A DNA stretch of 64,000 nucleotides from Bradyrhizobium frederickii (GCF_004570865.1 NZ_SPQS01000008.1:62001-126000); one strand, 5' to 3'; shown: positions 19,029-28,751, counted from the first letter of the stretch. Translations and numbers: made by a program. Notes: a model not told the origin generated them from the letters alone.

Positions 19029-20279
19029 TCAGTACTTCTTACATTCCGGTACTGTACGGCTTGGCAAACCGATCTTTGCGAACACTGCAGGGTCATAGCC
19101 CAGCGTCTGGTTGACGTTGGGAATCACCTTCACGACCTTCGAGAACAGCGCGCCCTTGCCGTCGTCGACGACTTCGGTGACGAAGTTTGTGCCGATCGCC
19201 TGTCGGTTGGAGTCGAGCTTGATCTTGCCGTTAGGCGCGTCGATCTCGATCTTGGCGAGGGCTTCCTTGTACTTGGCCTGGTTGTTGGAGAGATCGCCAT
19301 TGACCTGACGCAGCGCCAGGATCAGCGCCATGGTCGAGTCGTAATAGTTGGTGGCGAGCAGCGACGGGCTCGGGAAGCGCTTGTTGGGCGGGAAGGCGTC
19401 CTGATAGGCCTTCACGAATTTCTGCCAGCCCGGATCCTCCCAGGTGTCGGCCTGGCCGCTCGCCGCGATGGTGCCGATCAGAGCGTTCTTGGCGTTGCCC
19501 TTGGACGACAGGATGGTCTGGTCGATCATGATGGAACCGCCCATCAGATGCGCCTTGCCGCCGGCCTGCTGGTACTGGTTGAGGAAGTTGACGGCGTCGG
19601 CGCCGCCGAGGCCCAGATAGATCGCATCGACATCATCGGGCAGCGCCGCGATGACCGAGGCAAAGTCCTTGGTGCCGAGCGGCACCCATTGCCGGTTGGT
19701 GACCTGTCCGCCGGCGCCGCAGAATTCGAGCACGAGGCCGAACACCTGTGTGTAGATGAAGGAATAGTCCTCGCCGACGGTCGCGATCTTGCGATACTTC
19801 TTCTCGTCATAGGCGTATTTGCCGAGGCCCACCTGCCACTGCGCACCGTCCATGTTGTAACGGAAGAAGTTCGGGGCGGGATCGACATAGGTCGTTTCCT
19901 GGGCGCCCGAAGCGGCGTTGATGAAGGTCAGCTCCGGATGAGTCTTTGCGAAATTCTTGACGGCGATGCCTTCGTCACCAGACAGCGGAGACAGCAGGAT
20001 CTGCACCTTGTCCTGCTCGATCAGCTTTCGCACGGCACGGACCGCTGAGTCGGGCGTCGCGTCCGTGGAGGCGATGATGAATTCGAGCTCCTTGTCGCCG
20101 ACCTTCTTGCCCAGCACGTTGAGCGCGGTCTGGTGGCCGCGGATGCCGTCCTCGCCGAGCACGGTGTAGGTGCCTTCGAGGGTCGCGGTGACGCCGACCT
20201 TGATCTTCTCCTGGGCGATTGCTGCGCCCGAAAGAAACAAGCTGCTCAGCGCGAGCAGTCCCACACTGCATTTCAACAT
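19029..20279 (-). CDS. Liv-type periplasmic substrate-binding protein
   Basis: 416 residues. A Sec signal peptide spans about residues 1-22 (leader ending AAIAQ) and is followed by the KIKVGVTATLEGTYTVLGEDG opening of the Peripla_BP_6 (LivK-like) fold. It captures the substrate for the permease and ATPase genes downstream and is the first gene of the run, behind a strong GGGAGGAG site. The 128-base gap to the AraC gene could hold a processing site, which would let the binding protein be made in excess. The ligand is unknown. Confidence 0.88.
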   Translation of the reverse strand: MLKCSVGLLALSSLFLSGAAIAQEKIKVGVTATLEGTYTVLGEDGIRGHQTALNVLGKKVGDKELEFIIASTDATPDSAVRAVRKLIEQDKVQILLSPLSGDEGIAVKNFAKTHPELTFINAASGAQETTYVDPAPNFFRYNMDGAQWQVGLGKYAYDEKKYRKIATVGEDYSFIYTQVFGLVLEFCGAGGQVTNRQWVPLGTKDFASVIAALPDDVDAIYLGLGGADAVNFLNQYQQAGGKAHLMGGSIMIDQTILSSKGNAKNALIGTIAASGQADTWEDPGWQKFVKAYQDAFPPNKRFPSPSLLATNYYDSTMALILALRQVNGDLSNNQAKYKEALAKIEIDAPNGKIKLDSNRQAIGTNFVTEVVDDGKGALFSKVVKVIPNVNQTLGYDPAVFAKIGLPSRTVPECKKY

Positions 20280-20502
20280 TATGCTCCTCCCTGTGTCGCC
20301 GCTTTATTGCCGCGCGACGCCCGTGGCTCTCGAACGGCCCGCGGCTTTGGAGGGAAGCTAGCCGAAGTCGGATGCGGGTGCCTGCGTGAGCGCCTCGTCC
20401 GGTTTGACGGGCAGTCTCATTTTTGAATGCTGCGGCGCAAGTTGTTTTGCAGTGCAAGCGACGACCGGGCTGTGCCTCGATGCACCCGCGGTCCTCGGCA
20501 TC

Positions 20503-21261
20503 TCACACCCAGCCGCCATCCACGATGTAGTGCTGGGCGGTGCAGGCGGAGGCCTCGTCGGACGCAAGAAAGACGGTGAATTTGGCAACCTCGTCCGGCA
20601 TGAGCCTGCGCTTCAGGCATTGTCGCTGCTGCAGCTCGATCTCGCCGGCCGGCGTCATCCATTTCTCGAGCTGCCGCTCGGTCATGATCCAGCCCGGCGC
20701 GATCGCGTTGACGCGGATGTTGTAAGGGCCGTAGTCGCGCGCCAAGGAGCGCGTGAGACCGATGACGCCCGATTTGCTGGCCGTGTACGCAGCCATGCCG
20801 CCCTGTCCGGCGATCCACGACACTGATCCGAAATTGATGATGGCGCCGGCATTCGCCGCCTTCATGTCCGGCAACACGGCCTGTGACGCAAAGAACTGGT
20901 GCTTCAGATTCACTGCGATGCGGTCGTCCCAATAGTCCGGGGTCATCTCCTCGGTGTTGTGCCGTTCGTCATGCGCGGCATTGTTGATCAGGATATTGAT
21001 AGGCCCATGAGCCTTGCGTGCCTCGACGACGCCGACACGGAGCGCGGGGATGTCGGTGAGGTCGATGTGCTGGAAATGCGCGGCCATGCCCTGGTCGGAC
21101 AGCTCACGCGCCAGTCGCTGTCCCTCGTCGACCTTGATGTCGAAGAACACCACCTTGGATTTCTGCTCCGCGAAGCGCCGCACGATCGCAGCGCCGATTC
21201 CCGCTGCACCTCCGGTGACGAGCACGACCTTGCCGGCGAGGTCGGAATAGATGGCAGCCAT
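20503..21261 (-). CDS. SDR-family NAD(P)-dependent oxidoreductase
   Basis: 252 residues of classical short-chain dehydrogenase. The cofactor motif TGGAAGIG is near residue 15, NNAA and the catalytic Ser in INFGSVSW follow, and the active site is YTASKSG. I chose ATG 21261, which has a GAGGTG site eight or so bases upstream, over an in-frame ATG at 21333. It is divergent from the sugar-transport operon (163-base gap), so it may oxidise the imported sugar. It could also belong to the ABC/hydroxylase run to its left, from which it is separated by 223 bases. Confidence 0.87.
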   Translation of the reverse strand: MAAIYSDLAGKVVLVTGGAAGIGAAIVRRFAEQKSKVVFFDIKVDEGQRLARELSDQGMAAHFQHIDLTDIPALRVGVVEARKAHGPINILINNAAHDERHNTEEMTPDYWDDRIAVNLKHQFFASQAVLPDMKAANAGAIINFGSVSWIAGQGGMAAYTASKSGVIGLTRSLARDYGPYNIRVNAIAPGWIMTERQLEKWMTPAGEIELQQRQCLKRRLMPDEVAKFTVFLASDEASACTAQHYIVDGGWV

Positions 21262-21427
21262 GGGCACCTCGGTTTGTTGCGGCCGGCGCGGCGGGCCGCC
21301 ACCGAACCTTTTTCTAAACCTTAGCCATTTCATCGGTGAGGTGCATAGATCAGAATTTTAGTTGCGTACCTCAAAAATCGAAGGCAGGATTGCGATCAAA
21401 GAATAAGAGCCGGTTGGGAGGAATGTG
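21262..21427. promoter_or_regulatory. Divergent promoter region between the SDR and sugar ABC genes
   Basis: This 166-base gap must hold start signals for both directions. It is richer in A and T around 21345-21410 than its surroundings, and a GGGAGGA ribosome site lies at 21416-21422. It is a likely target for the LacI-family regulator encoded at the end of the operon, but I could not point to a convincing operator palindrome. Confidence 0.45.
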
Positions 21428-22693
21428 ATGAGACTGCTCGGGAAGCTGGTACTCGCCGCCGCCGCCTGTCTGCTTTGGGCCAATTCCGCGGCAGCCGACA
21501 CCACGATCAAATGGCTGCACATCGAGGTCAACCCGGCCCAGGTGAAGATCTGGGAGGAGGTCGCACGCAGCTATGAGGCGTCGCACCCCGGCGTGAAGGT
21601 CGAGATGCAGTTCCTCGAGAACGAGGCTTACAAGGCCAAGCTGCCGACCATCCTGCAATCGAAGGACCGGCCGCACATCATCTATAGTTGGGCCGGCGGA
21701 GTGCTGAAGGCGCAAGTCGAGGCGGGCGTGCTGGAAGACATCACCGACTCTGTGAGGAGCGGCGGCTACAGCGACACGATCGCACCGGCGGCGCTCGCCG
21801 CCTTCACCCAGAACGGCCGCGTCTTTGGACTTCCGATCGCGCTATCGCAGGTCGGCTTCCTCTACAACAAGGATTTGATGGCCAAGGGTAACGTCGATGC
21901 AAGTAGGATCAAGACATGGGACGATCTGCTCGGCGCGGTGAAAACGCTGAAGGCCGCGGGTGTTACGCCGATTGTGGTTGGCGGTGCCGATAAATGGCCG
22001 CTGCATTTCTACTGGACGCATCTCGCAGTGCGCGTCGGCGGCAAGCCGGCCTTCGATGCAGCGCTGAAGGGTGAGAATGGTGGCTTCGCCGGGGAGACCT
22101 TCCAGAGATCCGGCGAGCTGTTCAAGCAGCTGGTCGATCTACAGCCGTTCCAGAATGGCTTCCTCGGCTTCAAGAACCCGCAGGCCGTCGGCTATTTCGG
22201 TGACGGAAAGGCCACGATGATCCTGGCCATCTCGTCCTTCTATCACACCCAGCGCGCACTCGCCGCCGACAAAGTCGGTCTCGGCGACGACAAGCTTGGC
22301 TGGTTCGATTTTCCGGTCGTACCCGGCGGCAAGGGTGAGCCGTCAGACACGCTCGGCGGCATCACCGGCTGGTTGATCACCAAGGGGGCGCCCAAGGAAG
22401 CCACCGACTTCTTGAAATTCTTTATCTCCAAGGACGTGCAGGCGCGGCTTGCCGCCGGCAACTTCATCGTTCCCGTCGTCAAGGGCGGCGAGGCCGGCCT
22501 CAACAGCGCCTTCATGAAGCAGATCGCGGCCAATCTGGCGAAGTCCAACTATCACCAGAACTTCTATGACCAGAGCCTCGGGCCTTCCGTCGGCCGCGTC
22601 GTCAATGATGTCACGGCGGAAATCGCCGGGGGCAGCATGAACCCGCAGGACGCTGCGAAAGCGATCGAGGCGGCGTGGAAGCAGGGCAATTGA
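21428..22693 (+). CDS. Family 1 (sugar-type) ABC substrate-binding protein
   Basis: 421 residues with a Sec signal peptide (about 1-23, ending ANSAAA) and the SBP_bac_1 layout, including GLPIALSQVGFLYNKDLM (sugar-binding protein type). The ATG at 21428 is favoured over the GTG just before it because GGGAGGA ends five bases upstream of the ATG. It is the first gene of a sugar-uptake operon with two permeases, an oxidoreductase, a ThuA protein and a LacI regulator. Confidence 0.88.
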   Translation: MRLLGKLVLAAAACLLWANSAAADTTIKWLHIEVNPAQVKIWEEVARSYEASHPGVKVEMQFLENEAYKAKLPTILQSKDRPHIIYSWAGGVLKAQVEAGVLEDITDSVRSGGYSDTIAPAALAAFTQNGRVFGLPIALSQVGFLYNKDLMAKGNVDASRIKTWDDLLGAVKTLKAAGVTPIVVGGADKWPLHFYWTHLAVRVGGKPAFDAALKGENGGFAGETFQRSGELFKQLVDLQPFQNGFLGFKNPQAVGYFGDGKATMILAISSFYHTQRALAADKVGLGDDKLGWFDFPVVPGGKGEPSDTLGGITGWLITKGAPKEATDFLKFFISKDVQARLAAGNFIVPVVKGGEAGLNSAFMKQIAANLAKSNYHQNFYDQSLGPSVGRVVNDVTAEIAGGSMNPQDAAKAIEAAWKQGN

Positions 22694-22694
22694 G

Positions 22695-23636
22695 GTGGCG
22701 CGACGGATCGCGATCGCCTCGCCGGTCGGCGCTGCCGGTGAGGCGGCCCCCCAGGTCGCGGTGCGCGGCCCGAGCTGGGATGGACGCTTCACGGTCCTGA
22801 TCCTGTTCCTGCCGCCCGCGCTGCTGCTGTTCACGCTGTTCGTGGTGCTGCCGATCGGCGAAGCCGCCTGGTACTCGGGTTTCAACTGGAACGGGTTCGG
22901 CAGGCCGACCAACTGGATCGGATTCGACAATTACCGTTTCGTGCTGGAGACGCGCGCCTTCTGGCTCGCGCTGCGCAACAACGGGCTGATCATCGCGGTC
23001 TCGCTCGCGATCCAGCTGCCGCTTGCGCTGACGCTGGCCCTGATCCTCGCCGAGCGCTTTCGGGGGGCCGTGGCGCTGCGCATGCTGTTCTTCATGCCCT
23101 ACATCCTGGCCGAGATCGCGACCGGGCTGATCTTCTCGTTCGTCTATGACGGCGACTATGGCCTGGTCGCCTCGATCTGGCGCACCTTCGGCGCCGAGCC
23201 GCCGCATCTTCTGGCCTCCACCGACACGGCGATGCTGGCGGTGCTGATCGTGATCGTCTGGAAGTACTTCGGCTTCCACATGATGCTGTTCATCGCGGCG
23301 CTCCAGGGCCTCGACAAGAGCCTGGTCGAGGCGGCGAGAATCGACGGTGCAACGCGCTCGCAAGCCCTGCGTCACGTCGTGATCCCCTTGCTCTACCCGA
23401 CGATCCGGCTCTCGGTGTTCTTCGCCATCGTCGGCTCGCTGCAGCTGTTCGACCTGGTCATGCCGCTGACGCGCGGTGGCCCTGCGGATTCCTCCAACAC
23501 GATGGTGAGCTTCCTCTACAACAACGGCATCTCGCGCATGCGGGTCGGCTATGGCAGCGCCATCGGCGTGATCCTGTTCGTGATCTGCGTGACCTTTGCC
23601 TTCACCTACAAGCGATGGTTCATGCGCGATGAGTAG
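22695..23636 (+). CDS. Sugar ABC transporter permease (MalF-like)
   Basis: 313 residues, about six membrane segments. The coupling-loop (EAA) motif reads EAARIDGATRSQALRHVVIP (about 211-230). The start is GTG at 22695, one base after the binding-protein stop. Proteins of this type form the MalF-like half of the permease pair. The stop overlaps the next gene start by eight bases. Confidence 0.88.
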   Translation: MARRIAIASPVGAAGEAAPQVAVRGPSWDGRFTVLILFLPPALLLFTLFVVLPIGEAAWYSGFNWNGFGRPTNWIGFDNYRFVLETRAFWLALRNNGLIIAVSLAIQLPLALTLALILAERFRGAVALRMLFFMPYILAEIATGLIFSFVYDGDYGLVASIWRTFGAEPPHLLASTDTAMLAVLIVIVWKYFGFHMMLFIAALQGLDKSLVEAARIDGATRSQALRHVVIPLLYPTIRLSVFFAIVGSLQLFDLVMPLTRGGPADSSNTMVSFLYNNGISRMRVGYGSAIGVILFVICVTFAFTYKRWFMRDE

Positions 23637-24475
23637 TGCCGAAACCGCCCGGGCGCCATTCGATCCCGCCGTGCCGCTCAAGACGGTGTTCCTCGCCGTC
23701 GTCGCCGTCTTCGTGCTGGTGCCGCTGCTCGCGACCCTGCTCGGCGGCTTCAAGTCGCTCGGCGAATTGCGCGTCAATCCGTTCGGCTGGCCCGCGCACT
23801 GGGAATGGCAGAACTATGCCGATATCCTGTTCTCAGCGCTACTGGCAGCTCCTGCGCAACTCGCTGATCATCTCGACGCTCACAGTGACGTTGACCCTGA
23901 TCGTCGCATCGATGGCGGCTTTCGCCTTCGCCCATGTCAAGTTCTACGGCAGCTCAATGCTGCTGAGCTACCTCACTCTCGGTCTGCTGTTTCCTGCGGC
24001 GACCGCCGTGCTGCCCTTGTTCATCAAGGTGCGCGATCTCGGACTGCTCGATACCTATTTCGGCGTCGCCCTGCCGCAGGTGGCCTTCGGCCTCGCCATG
24101 AGCGTGCTGCTCCTGCGACGCTTCTTCAAGGACATTCCCCACGAGCTGCTCGAAGCGGCGCTGGTCGATGGCTGCAGCTATGTCAAATTCTTCCGCTACG
24201 TGACACTGCCGCTGTCTCGGCCGATCCTGGCGACCGTCGGCACCATCACCTTCGTCAACAGCTGGAACGCCTATCTGCTGCCGCTCGTGATGCTCAACAC
24301 CGATGCGCTCTATCCCTGGCCGCTCGGCATCATGGTGTATCAGGGGGAGTATTCGTCCGAATGGCACCTGATCCTGGCCTTCATCACGCTGACCATCCTG
24401 CCGACGATCATTCTCTTCCTTATCGCGCAAAAGCACATCGTCGCCGGCCTCACCGCAGGCGCGGTCAAGGGATGA
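23629..24475 (+). pseudogene. Sugar ABC transporter permease (MalG-like), frameshifted
   Basis: The protein is split between two frames. The ATG at 23629 opens a frame with the N-terminal membrane segment and the expected start of the domain (WQNYADILF). At about 23833-23834 the correct reading passes to another frame, continuing QRYWQLLRNSLIISTL through the EAA loop (ELLEAALVDGCSYVKFF) to the stop at 24475. One extra base or two missing bases would explain it. The original frame runs on without sense to 24498. Everything else is intact, so this is a recent mutation or a sequencing error; a programmed shift is unlikely because no slippery run is present. Confidence 0.85.
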
Positions 24476-24497
24476 GCGGTACCTCACGGAGATCATA

Positions 24498-25595
24498 ATG
24501 AGAAAAGTCGGCATCGGAATCATCGGCTGCGGCAATATCAGCACGGCCTATCTGAAGGCTGCCCAGCGTTTCCCCGTCATGGAGATCAAGGCGCTTGCCG
24601 ACATGCGCAGCGACGCAGCCGAGCGTCAGGGCGCGGCCTTTGGGCTGCCGGCGATGCGGGTCGATCAACTGCTCAAACGTGACGACGTCGAAATCGTCAT
24701 CAATCTCACCGTGCCGCTCGCCCACACCGACGTCAGTCTGGCGGTGCTGAATGCCGGCAAGCACGTGCACTCCGAGAAGCCGCTCGGCATCAACGTCGCG
24801 GAGGCCCGCAAGGTGATGGATCTCGCAGCGCAGAAGAGCCTTCGCGTCGGCTGCGCGCCCGACACGTTCCTCGGCGGCGGACACCAGACCGCGCGCAAGC
24901 TGATCGACGACGGCGCGATCGGCACGCCCGTGGCGGGCAGTGCTTTCTTCGGTTGCCCGGGCCATGAGCGCTGGCATCCGGCGCCGGGGTTCTACTACCT
25001 GCGCGGTGGCGGCCCGATGCTCGACATGGGCTCGTACTACATCACCGACCTCGTGCAGCTGCTCGGTCCGGTCGCAGCCGTGATGGGCTCGACCGCGCGC
25101 CCGAAATCCGAGCGTCTGGTCACCAGCCAGCCGATGAACGGCAGCTTGATCCCGGTCGAGGTTTCGACCCATGTCGCAGGCACGCTCGAATTCGAGAGTG
25201 GGGCAGTCGTCTCGATCGCGATGAGCTTCGACGTGCCGAAGCACCGGCATGCGCCGATCGAGATCTATGGCGACAGCGGCAGCATGCTGGTGCCGGACCC
25301 GAACCGCTTCGGCGGCGAGGTGCAGGTCGCCAAGACCGGCGGCGAATGGGAGGCGGTGCCGTTGACACACGGTCATGTCGAGGGCGAGTTCCGTTCCATC
25401 GGTGTCGCCGATATGGCCTCCGCGATCCTCGACAACCGGCCGCATCGCGCCAGCGGCGCGCTCGCCTTCCACGTGCTGGAGGTGGTGGAGGCGTTCCAGA
25501 CTTCCGCCGACGAGGGACGCCGCGTCAAGATCGAGAGCCGCGTCGAGCGGCCGGCGATGCTGCCGGCCGGACGTGAAACCGGACAGATCGACTGA
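24498..25595 (+). CDS. Gfo/Idh/MocA-family oxidoreductase
   Basis: 365 residues. The N-terminal Rossmann motif GIIGCGNIS (about residues 6-14) and the EKPLGINVAEA segment (about 93-103) are diagnostic of NAD(P)-dependent sugar and inositol dehydrogenases of this family. A GGAG site precedes the ATG. It sits in the sugar-transport operon next to a ThuA protein, a pairing often seen in sugar catabolism clusters. It probably oxidises or epimerises the imported sugar; which sugar is unknown. Confidence 0.88.
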   Translation: MRKVGIGIIGCGNISTAYLKAAQRFPVMEIKALADMRSDAAERQGAAFGLPAMRVDQLLKRDDVEIVINLTVPLAHTDVSLAVLNAGKHVHSEKPLGINVAEARKVMDLAAQKSLRVGCAPDTFLGGGHQTARKLIDDGAIGTPVAGSAFFGCPGHERWHPAPGFYYLRGGGPMLDMGSYYITDLVQLLGPVAAVMGSTARPKSERLVTSQPMNGSLIPVEVSTHVAGTLEFESGAVVSIAMSFDVPKHRHAPIEIYGDSGSMLVPDPNRFGGEVQVAKTGGEWEAVPLTHGHVEGEFRSIGVADMASAILDNRPHRASGALAFHVLEVVEAFQTSADEGRRVKIESRVERPAMLPAGRETGQID

Positions 25596-25605
25596 GGACG
25601 GAAAC

Positions 25606-26250
25606 ATGCGCAAGGCAATGATTGTTTGGGGCGGTTGGCCGGGACACGATCCGGATCTGTGTGCCTCGATGATCCGCGGCTGGCTCAGAGCGGAAGGTTT
25701 TGAGGTCCGGATCGAAACGACGACGGAAGCGTTCGGCGATCCGGCGATCCATGATCTCTCGTTGATCATCCCGATCTACACCATGTCGAAGATCGAGAAG
25801 GCGGACGCACTGAATCTCTGCGCTGCGGTGCGCGGAGGTGTCGGCCTCGCCGGCCATCATGGCGGCATGTGCGATGCATTCCGCGAGTCCGTCGACTACC
25901 AGTTCCTGTGCGGTGGGCAGTGGGTTGCTCATCCCGGCAACATCATCGACTACAAAGTCGACTTGACGAAGCCGGACGACCCAATCATGAAGGGCTTGAA
26001 AAGTTTCGAGCATCGTTCCGAGCAGTACTACATGCATGTTGACCCCGCCAACGAGGTGCTGGCGACGACGACTTTTACCGGCGAGCACGCATCCTGGATC
26101 GAGGGCGTGGTGATGCCCGTGGTCTGGAAGAAGCGCTACGGCGCGGGCAGGGTGTTCTATTCCTCGCTCGGCCACCGCGCCTACGAGCTCGACGTGCCGG
26201 AGATCCGAACGTTGATGACCCGCGGCATGCTGTGGGCGGCGCGCGAATGA
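25606..26250 (+). CDS. ThuA domain-containing protein
   Basis: 214 residues starting MRKAMIVWGGWPGHDP, with GVGLAGHHGGMCDAFRES (about 79-96) and the C-terminal GAGRVFYSSLGHRAYE (about 182-197). These mark the ThuA family, a glutamine amidotransferase-like fold first linked to trehalose and sucrose use in rhizobia. ThuA/ThuB-type proteins take part in 3-keto-sugar metabolism together with Gfo/Idh/MocA enzymes, which fits the upstream gene. The ATG at 25606 lies ten bases after that gene. Confidence 0.85.
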   Translation: MRKAMIVWGGWPGHDPDLCASMIRGWLRAEGFEVRIETTTEAFGDPAIHDLSLIIPIYTMSKIEKADALNLCAAVRGGVGLAGHHGGMCDAFRESVDYQFLCGGQWVAHPGNIIDYKVDLTKPDDPIMKGLKSFEHRSEQYYMHVDPANEVLATTTFTGEHASWIEGVVMPVVWKKRYGAGRVFYSSLGHRAYELDVPEIRTLMTRGMLWAARE

Positions 26251-27296
26251 GCGCTGGCGCGACGCAGCCGCCGGTTCGCGCTACCCTGGAAGACGTCGCG
26301 CGTGCGGCGGGCGTTTCGCTCGCGACCGTCGACCGCGTCGTCAACCGGCGCGACGGCGTGCGCGCCAAGACCGTCGCGCGTGTCGAAGCCGCCGTCGCCA
26401 AGCTCGGCTACCGCGCCGACGTGGCGGCGGCGCGGCTCGCACGCGGGCAGAGTTTTCGCTTCGCCTTCGTGCTGCCGTCCGGCAGCAACAGCTTTATGAC
26501 CAACCTGGCCGAGCAGGTCCAGCGCACCGCAGACTGGCTTGCCGGCCAGCGCGGCTTCATCGATATCCACCATGTCGATGTGTTCGATCCCGATGTGTTG
26601 GCCGGCACGCTGGAAGACTTGTCGCCGGCCTATCAGGGCGTCGCCGTCATCGCGCTCGACCATCCCAGAGTGCGCGCCGCGATCGACGAACTCACCGCGC
26701 GCGGGGTCGCCGTGGTGACCCTCGTATCGGACGCGCCGAGCTCGCGCCGCCTGCATTATGTCGGCATCGACAACCCGGCCGCGGGACGAACGGCCGCAAC
26801 GCTGCTGGGACGCTTCCTCGCCGGCCGCGAGGGGGCCGTCGCCGTGATCGCCGGGTCGTTGTCGCTGCGCGATCATACCGAGCGGCAGTTCGGCTTCCAC
26901 CAGATCCTGTCCAGCGAGTATCCGAACCTGCGCGCGCTACCGGTCATCGAGGGCCGCGACGACAGCGCACGCACGCGGGAGCTTACCGCCACGCTGCTCG
27001 CGCGCCATGCCGATCTCCGCGGCATATATTGCTGCGGCGCCGGAAATCGCGGCATCGCCGATGCGCTCGAAGCCTCTGGCCGCGCGCGCGAGGTGGTCTG
27101 GATCACCCACGAGCTCACCCACTATACACGGCGTTTCCTGGTGCGCGGCACGCTCGATGCCATCATCAACCAGGATCCTGGCCACGAGGCGCGGTCTGCG
27201 GCGCGGGTCCTGCTCGCGCATTGTTCGGGGGAGCCGATCAGCCCCGATCAGGAGCGTATCCGCATCGATATTTTTCTGCGGGACAATCTGCCGTAA
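26247..27296 (+). CDS. LacI-family transcriptional regulator
   Basis: 349 residues. The N-terminal helix-turn-helix is LEDVARAAGVSLATVDRVVN (about 14-33), the hinge region follows, and a periplasmic-binding-protein-like sensor domain fills the rest (HYVGIDNPAAGRTAATLLGR). The ATG overlaps the ThuA stop by four bases, so the regulator is made with the operon it probably represses. The sensor has the LacI type III sugar-binding layout. Confidence 0.88.
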   Translation: MSAGATQPPVRATLEDVARAAGVSLATVDRVVNRRDGVRAKTVARVEAAVAKLGYRADVAAARLARGQSFRFAFVLPSGSNSFMTNLAEQVQRTADWLAGQRGFIDIHHVDVFDPDVLAGTLEDLSPAYQGVAVIALDHPRVRAAIDELTARGVAVVTLVSDAPSSRRLHYVGIDNPAAGRTAATLLGRFLAGREGAVAVIAGSLSLRDHTERQFGFHQILSSEYPNLRALPVIEGRDDSARTRELTATLLARHADLRGIYCCGAGNRGIADALEASGRAREVVWITHELTHYTRRFLVRGTLDAIINQDPGHEARSAARVLLAHCSGEPISPDQERIRIDIFLRDNLP

Positions 27297-27316
27297 CATT
27301 CGCCGCGGTCGCAAGG

Positions 27317-28099
27317 CTAGCTCAGCGCCTTGTAGGTCATGTAGAGCGCCATCAGCGAAACGAGAGCGATCATGGCCTGGCGCAGCACTGATCGGCTGAC
27401 GCCGTTGGCCATGCGTGCGCCGAGGTCGGTGCCGACCCAGAGGCCGGCGAGAATGCCTGTGATGGCGGGCCAGCCGACCATGAGCCCATTGCTCCAGTAG
27501 ATCCAGGCCGCCGGAAGGTTGGTTGGGATCACCGAGAAAACGAGGCTGACGAGCTGCGCCTGATGTTGTGGCACGCGAAATCCGGCGGCGAGACCGACGG
27601 TGATCGCGAGGCCGCCGCCGATGCCCATGAAGCCGGAGGAGAAGCCCGCAACCGCGCCGATCAGGAGCAGGGGCAGCCAGTGAAGTTCACCGCGCTCGCC
27701 GGCGTCGTGGCTGCCGTCCTTGCGTTCGCGGCGCAGGATCAACAGGGCGATCAGCGCGACGAGATAGACGACGTAAGTCCATTGCAGGACGGAGTCGGAA
27801 ACCAATGTTGCAGCATGACCGCCGCCGGCGCCACCGATCAGAAATCCGAAGCCGATCCAGATGATCCACGGCAAGGGGCTGCGATTGCCGCCTTGCCAGT
27901 AGCGGCGTATGCCGGCAAGACCCGTCGGCGGAATTTGAGTAATCAGCGAGGTGCCCTGGGCAACGTGTTGCTCGGCCCCGAGCAGCAGCACGGAGAAGAT
28001 CACGAGGCCGCCGCCCGGGCTGGTCCCCGTGAAGCCCGCTGCCAGGCCTGCGGCCAGACCGACACCGCCACCGGCGAGAAGGTCGTGAAGCCAGGACAT
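27317..28099 (-). CDS. TauE/SafE-family membrane exporter
   Basis: 260 residues, about eight membrane segments, with FTGTSPGGGLVIFSVLLLGA (about 23-42) and GFSSGFMGIGGGLAITVGL in the second half, the two repeat signatures of the TauE/SafE family of putative sulfite or organosulfur exporters. The gene starts three bases after the TetR stop, so the two form an operon with the regulator first. A second family member lies at 57658-58383. Confidence 0.85.
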   Translation of the reverse strand: MSWLHDLLAGGGVGLAAGLAAGFTGTSPGGGLVIFSVLLLGAEQHVAQGTSLITQIPPTGLAGIRRYWQGGNRSPLPWIIWIGFGFLIGGAGGGHAATLVSDSVLQWTYVVYLVALIALLILRRERKDGSHDAGERGELHWLPLLLIGAVAGFSSGFMGIGGGLAITVGLAAGFRVPQHQAQLVSLVFSVIPTNLPAAWIYWSNGLMVGWPAITGILAGLWVGTDLGARMANGVSRSVLRQAMIALVSLMALYMTYKALS

Positions 28100-28102
28100 C
28101 GC

Positions 28103-28735
28103 TTACGTCCGGGTCCGTCGCTTGGTCTCGGACCTGGTCGTGCGCAAGCCGTCGATCATGCCGGCCACGGCCGCCATGCAGGCGTCGACGTCAAATTCGT
28201 CGCCCCAGCATTTTTGCAGCACAAACCCCTGGAAGATCGCGATCAGCGTGCGCGCGATCGCGTCCGCACCGAGGTCGCGGCGGATGAGGCCATCATGCTG
28301 GCCGCGTTCGACCAGCGCCACGATCAGAGCGCGCGGCATGTCGATGCCTTCGACGACGCCGGTGCGGACGCGGCGGTTGCGCAGGGCTTCGGCCCAGCCG
28401 TGGATGCCGACACGGCGGCGGGCTTCGCCGGCGGGATCGGTCAGCCATTGCGCGTAGACGCGGATCAGTGCGTGAAGTCCTTCGATCGGGTCGCCCGATC
28501 CTTGCGCGACCGAATTGAGCACGGCTTCGCGGCGGTGCCGGTCGTCGGCGAGCGCCTCGATCAGGTCGTCCTTGCTCTGGAAGTAGAGATAGACCGCGCC
28601 ATGGCTCAGTCCGGACCGCTTCACGATGTCGGCCATCCCGGTCTGGTGAAAACCGTCTTCGGAGAAGCAGGCGAGGGCCGCTTCGAGAATCTGCTGCCGC
28701 CGGCTTTCGCGTTGCTTGTCGCTGATCTTGGGCAT
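28103..28735 (-). CDS. TetR/AcrR-family transcriptional regulator
   Basis: 210 residues. The N-terminal helix-turn-helix region reads ILEAALACFSEDGFHQTGMA then LSHGAVYLYFQSKDDLIEAL (about 16-63). The rest is an effector-binding domain. It is the first gene of the pair with the TauE exporter and is followed by it after three bases. Two copies of an inverted ACTGAC..GATCG half-site lie in the upstream region, a good candidate operator for autoregulation. Confidence 0.88.
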   Translation of the reverse strand: MPKISDKQRESRRQQILEAALACFSEDGFHQTGMADIVKRSGLSHGAVYLYFQSKDDLIEALADDRHRREAVLNSVAQGSGDPIEGLHALIRVYAQWLTDPAGEARRRVGIHGWAEALRNRRVRTGVVEGIDMPRALIVALVERGQHDGLIRRDLGADAIARTLIAIFQGFVLQKCWGDEFDVDACMAAVAGMIDGLRTTRSETKRRTRT

Positions 28736-28751
28736 CCGGCGGCCTCAAATA

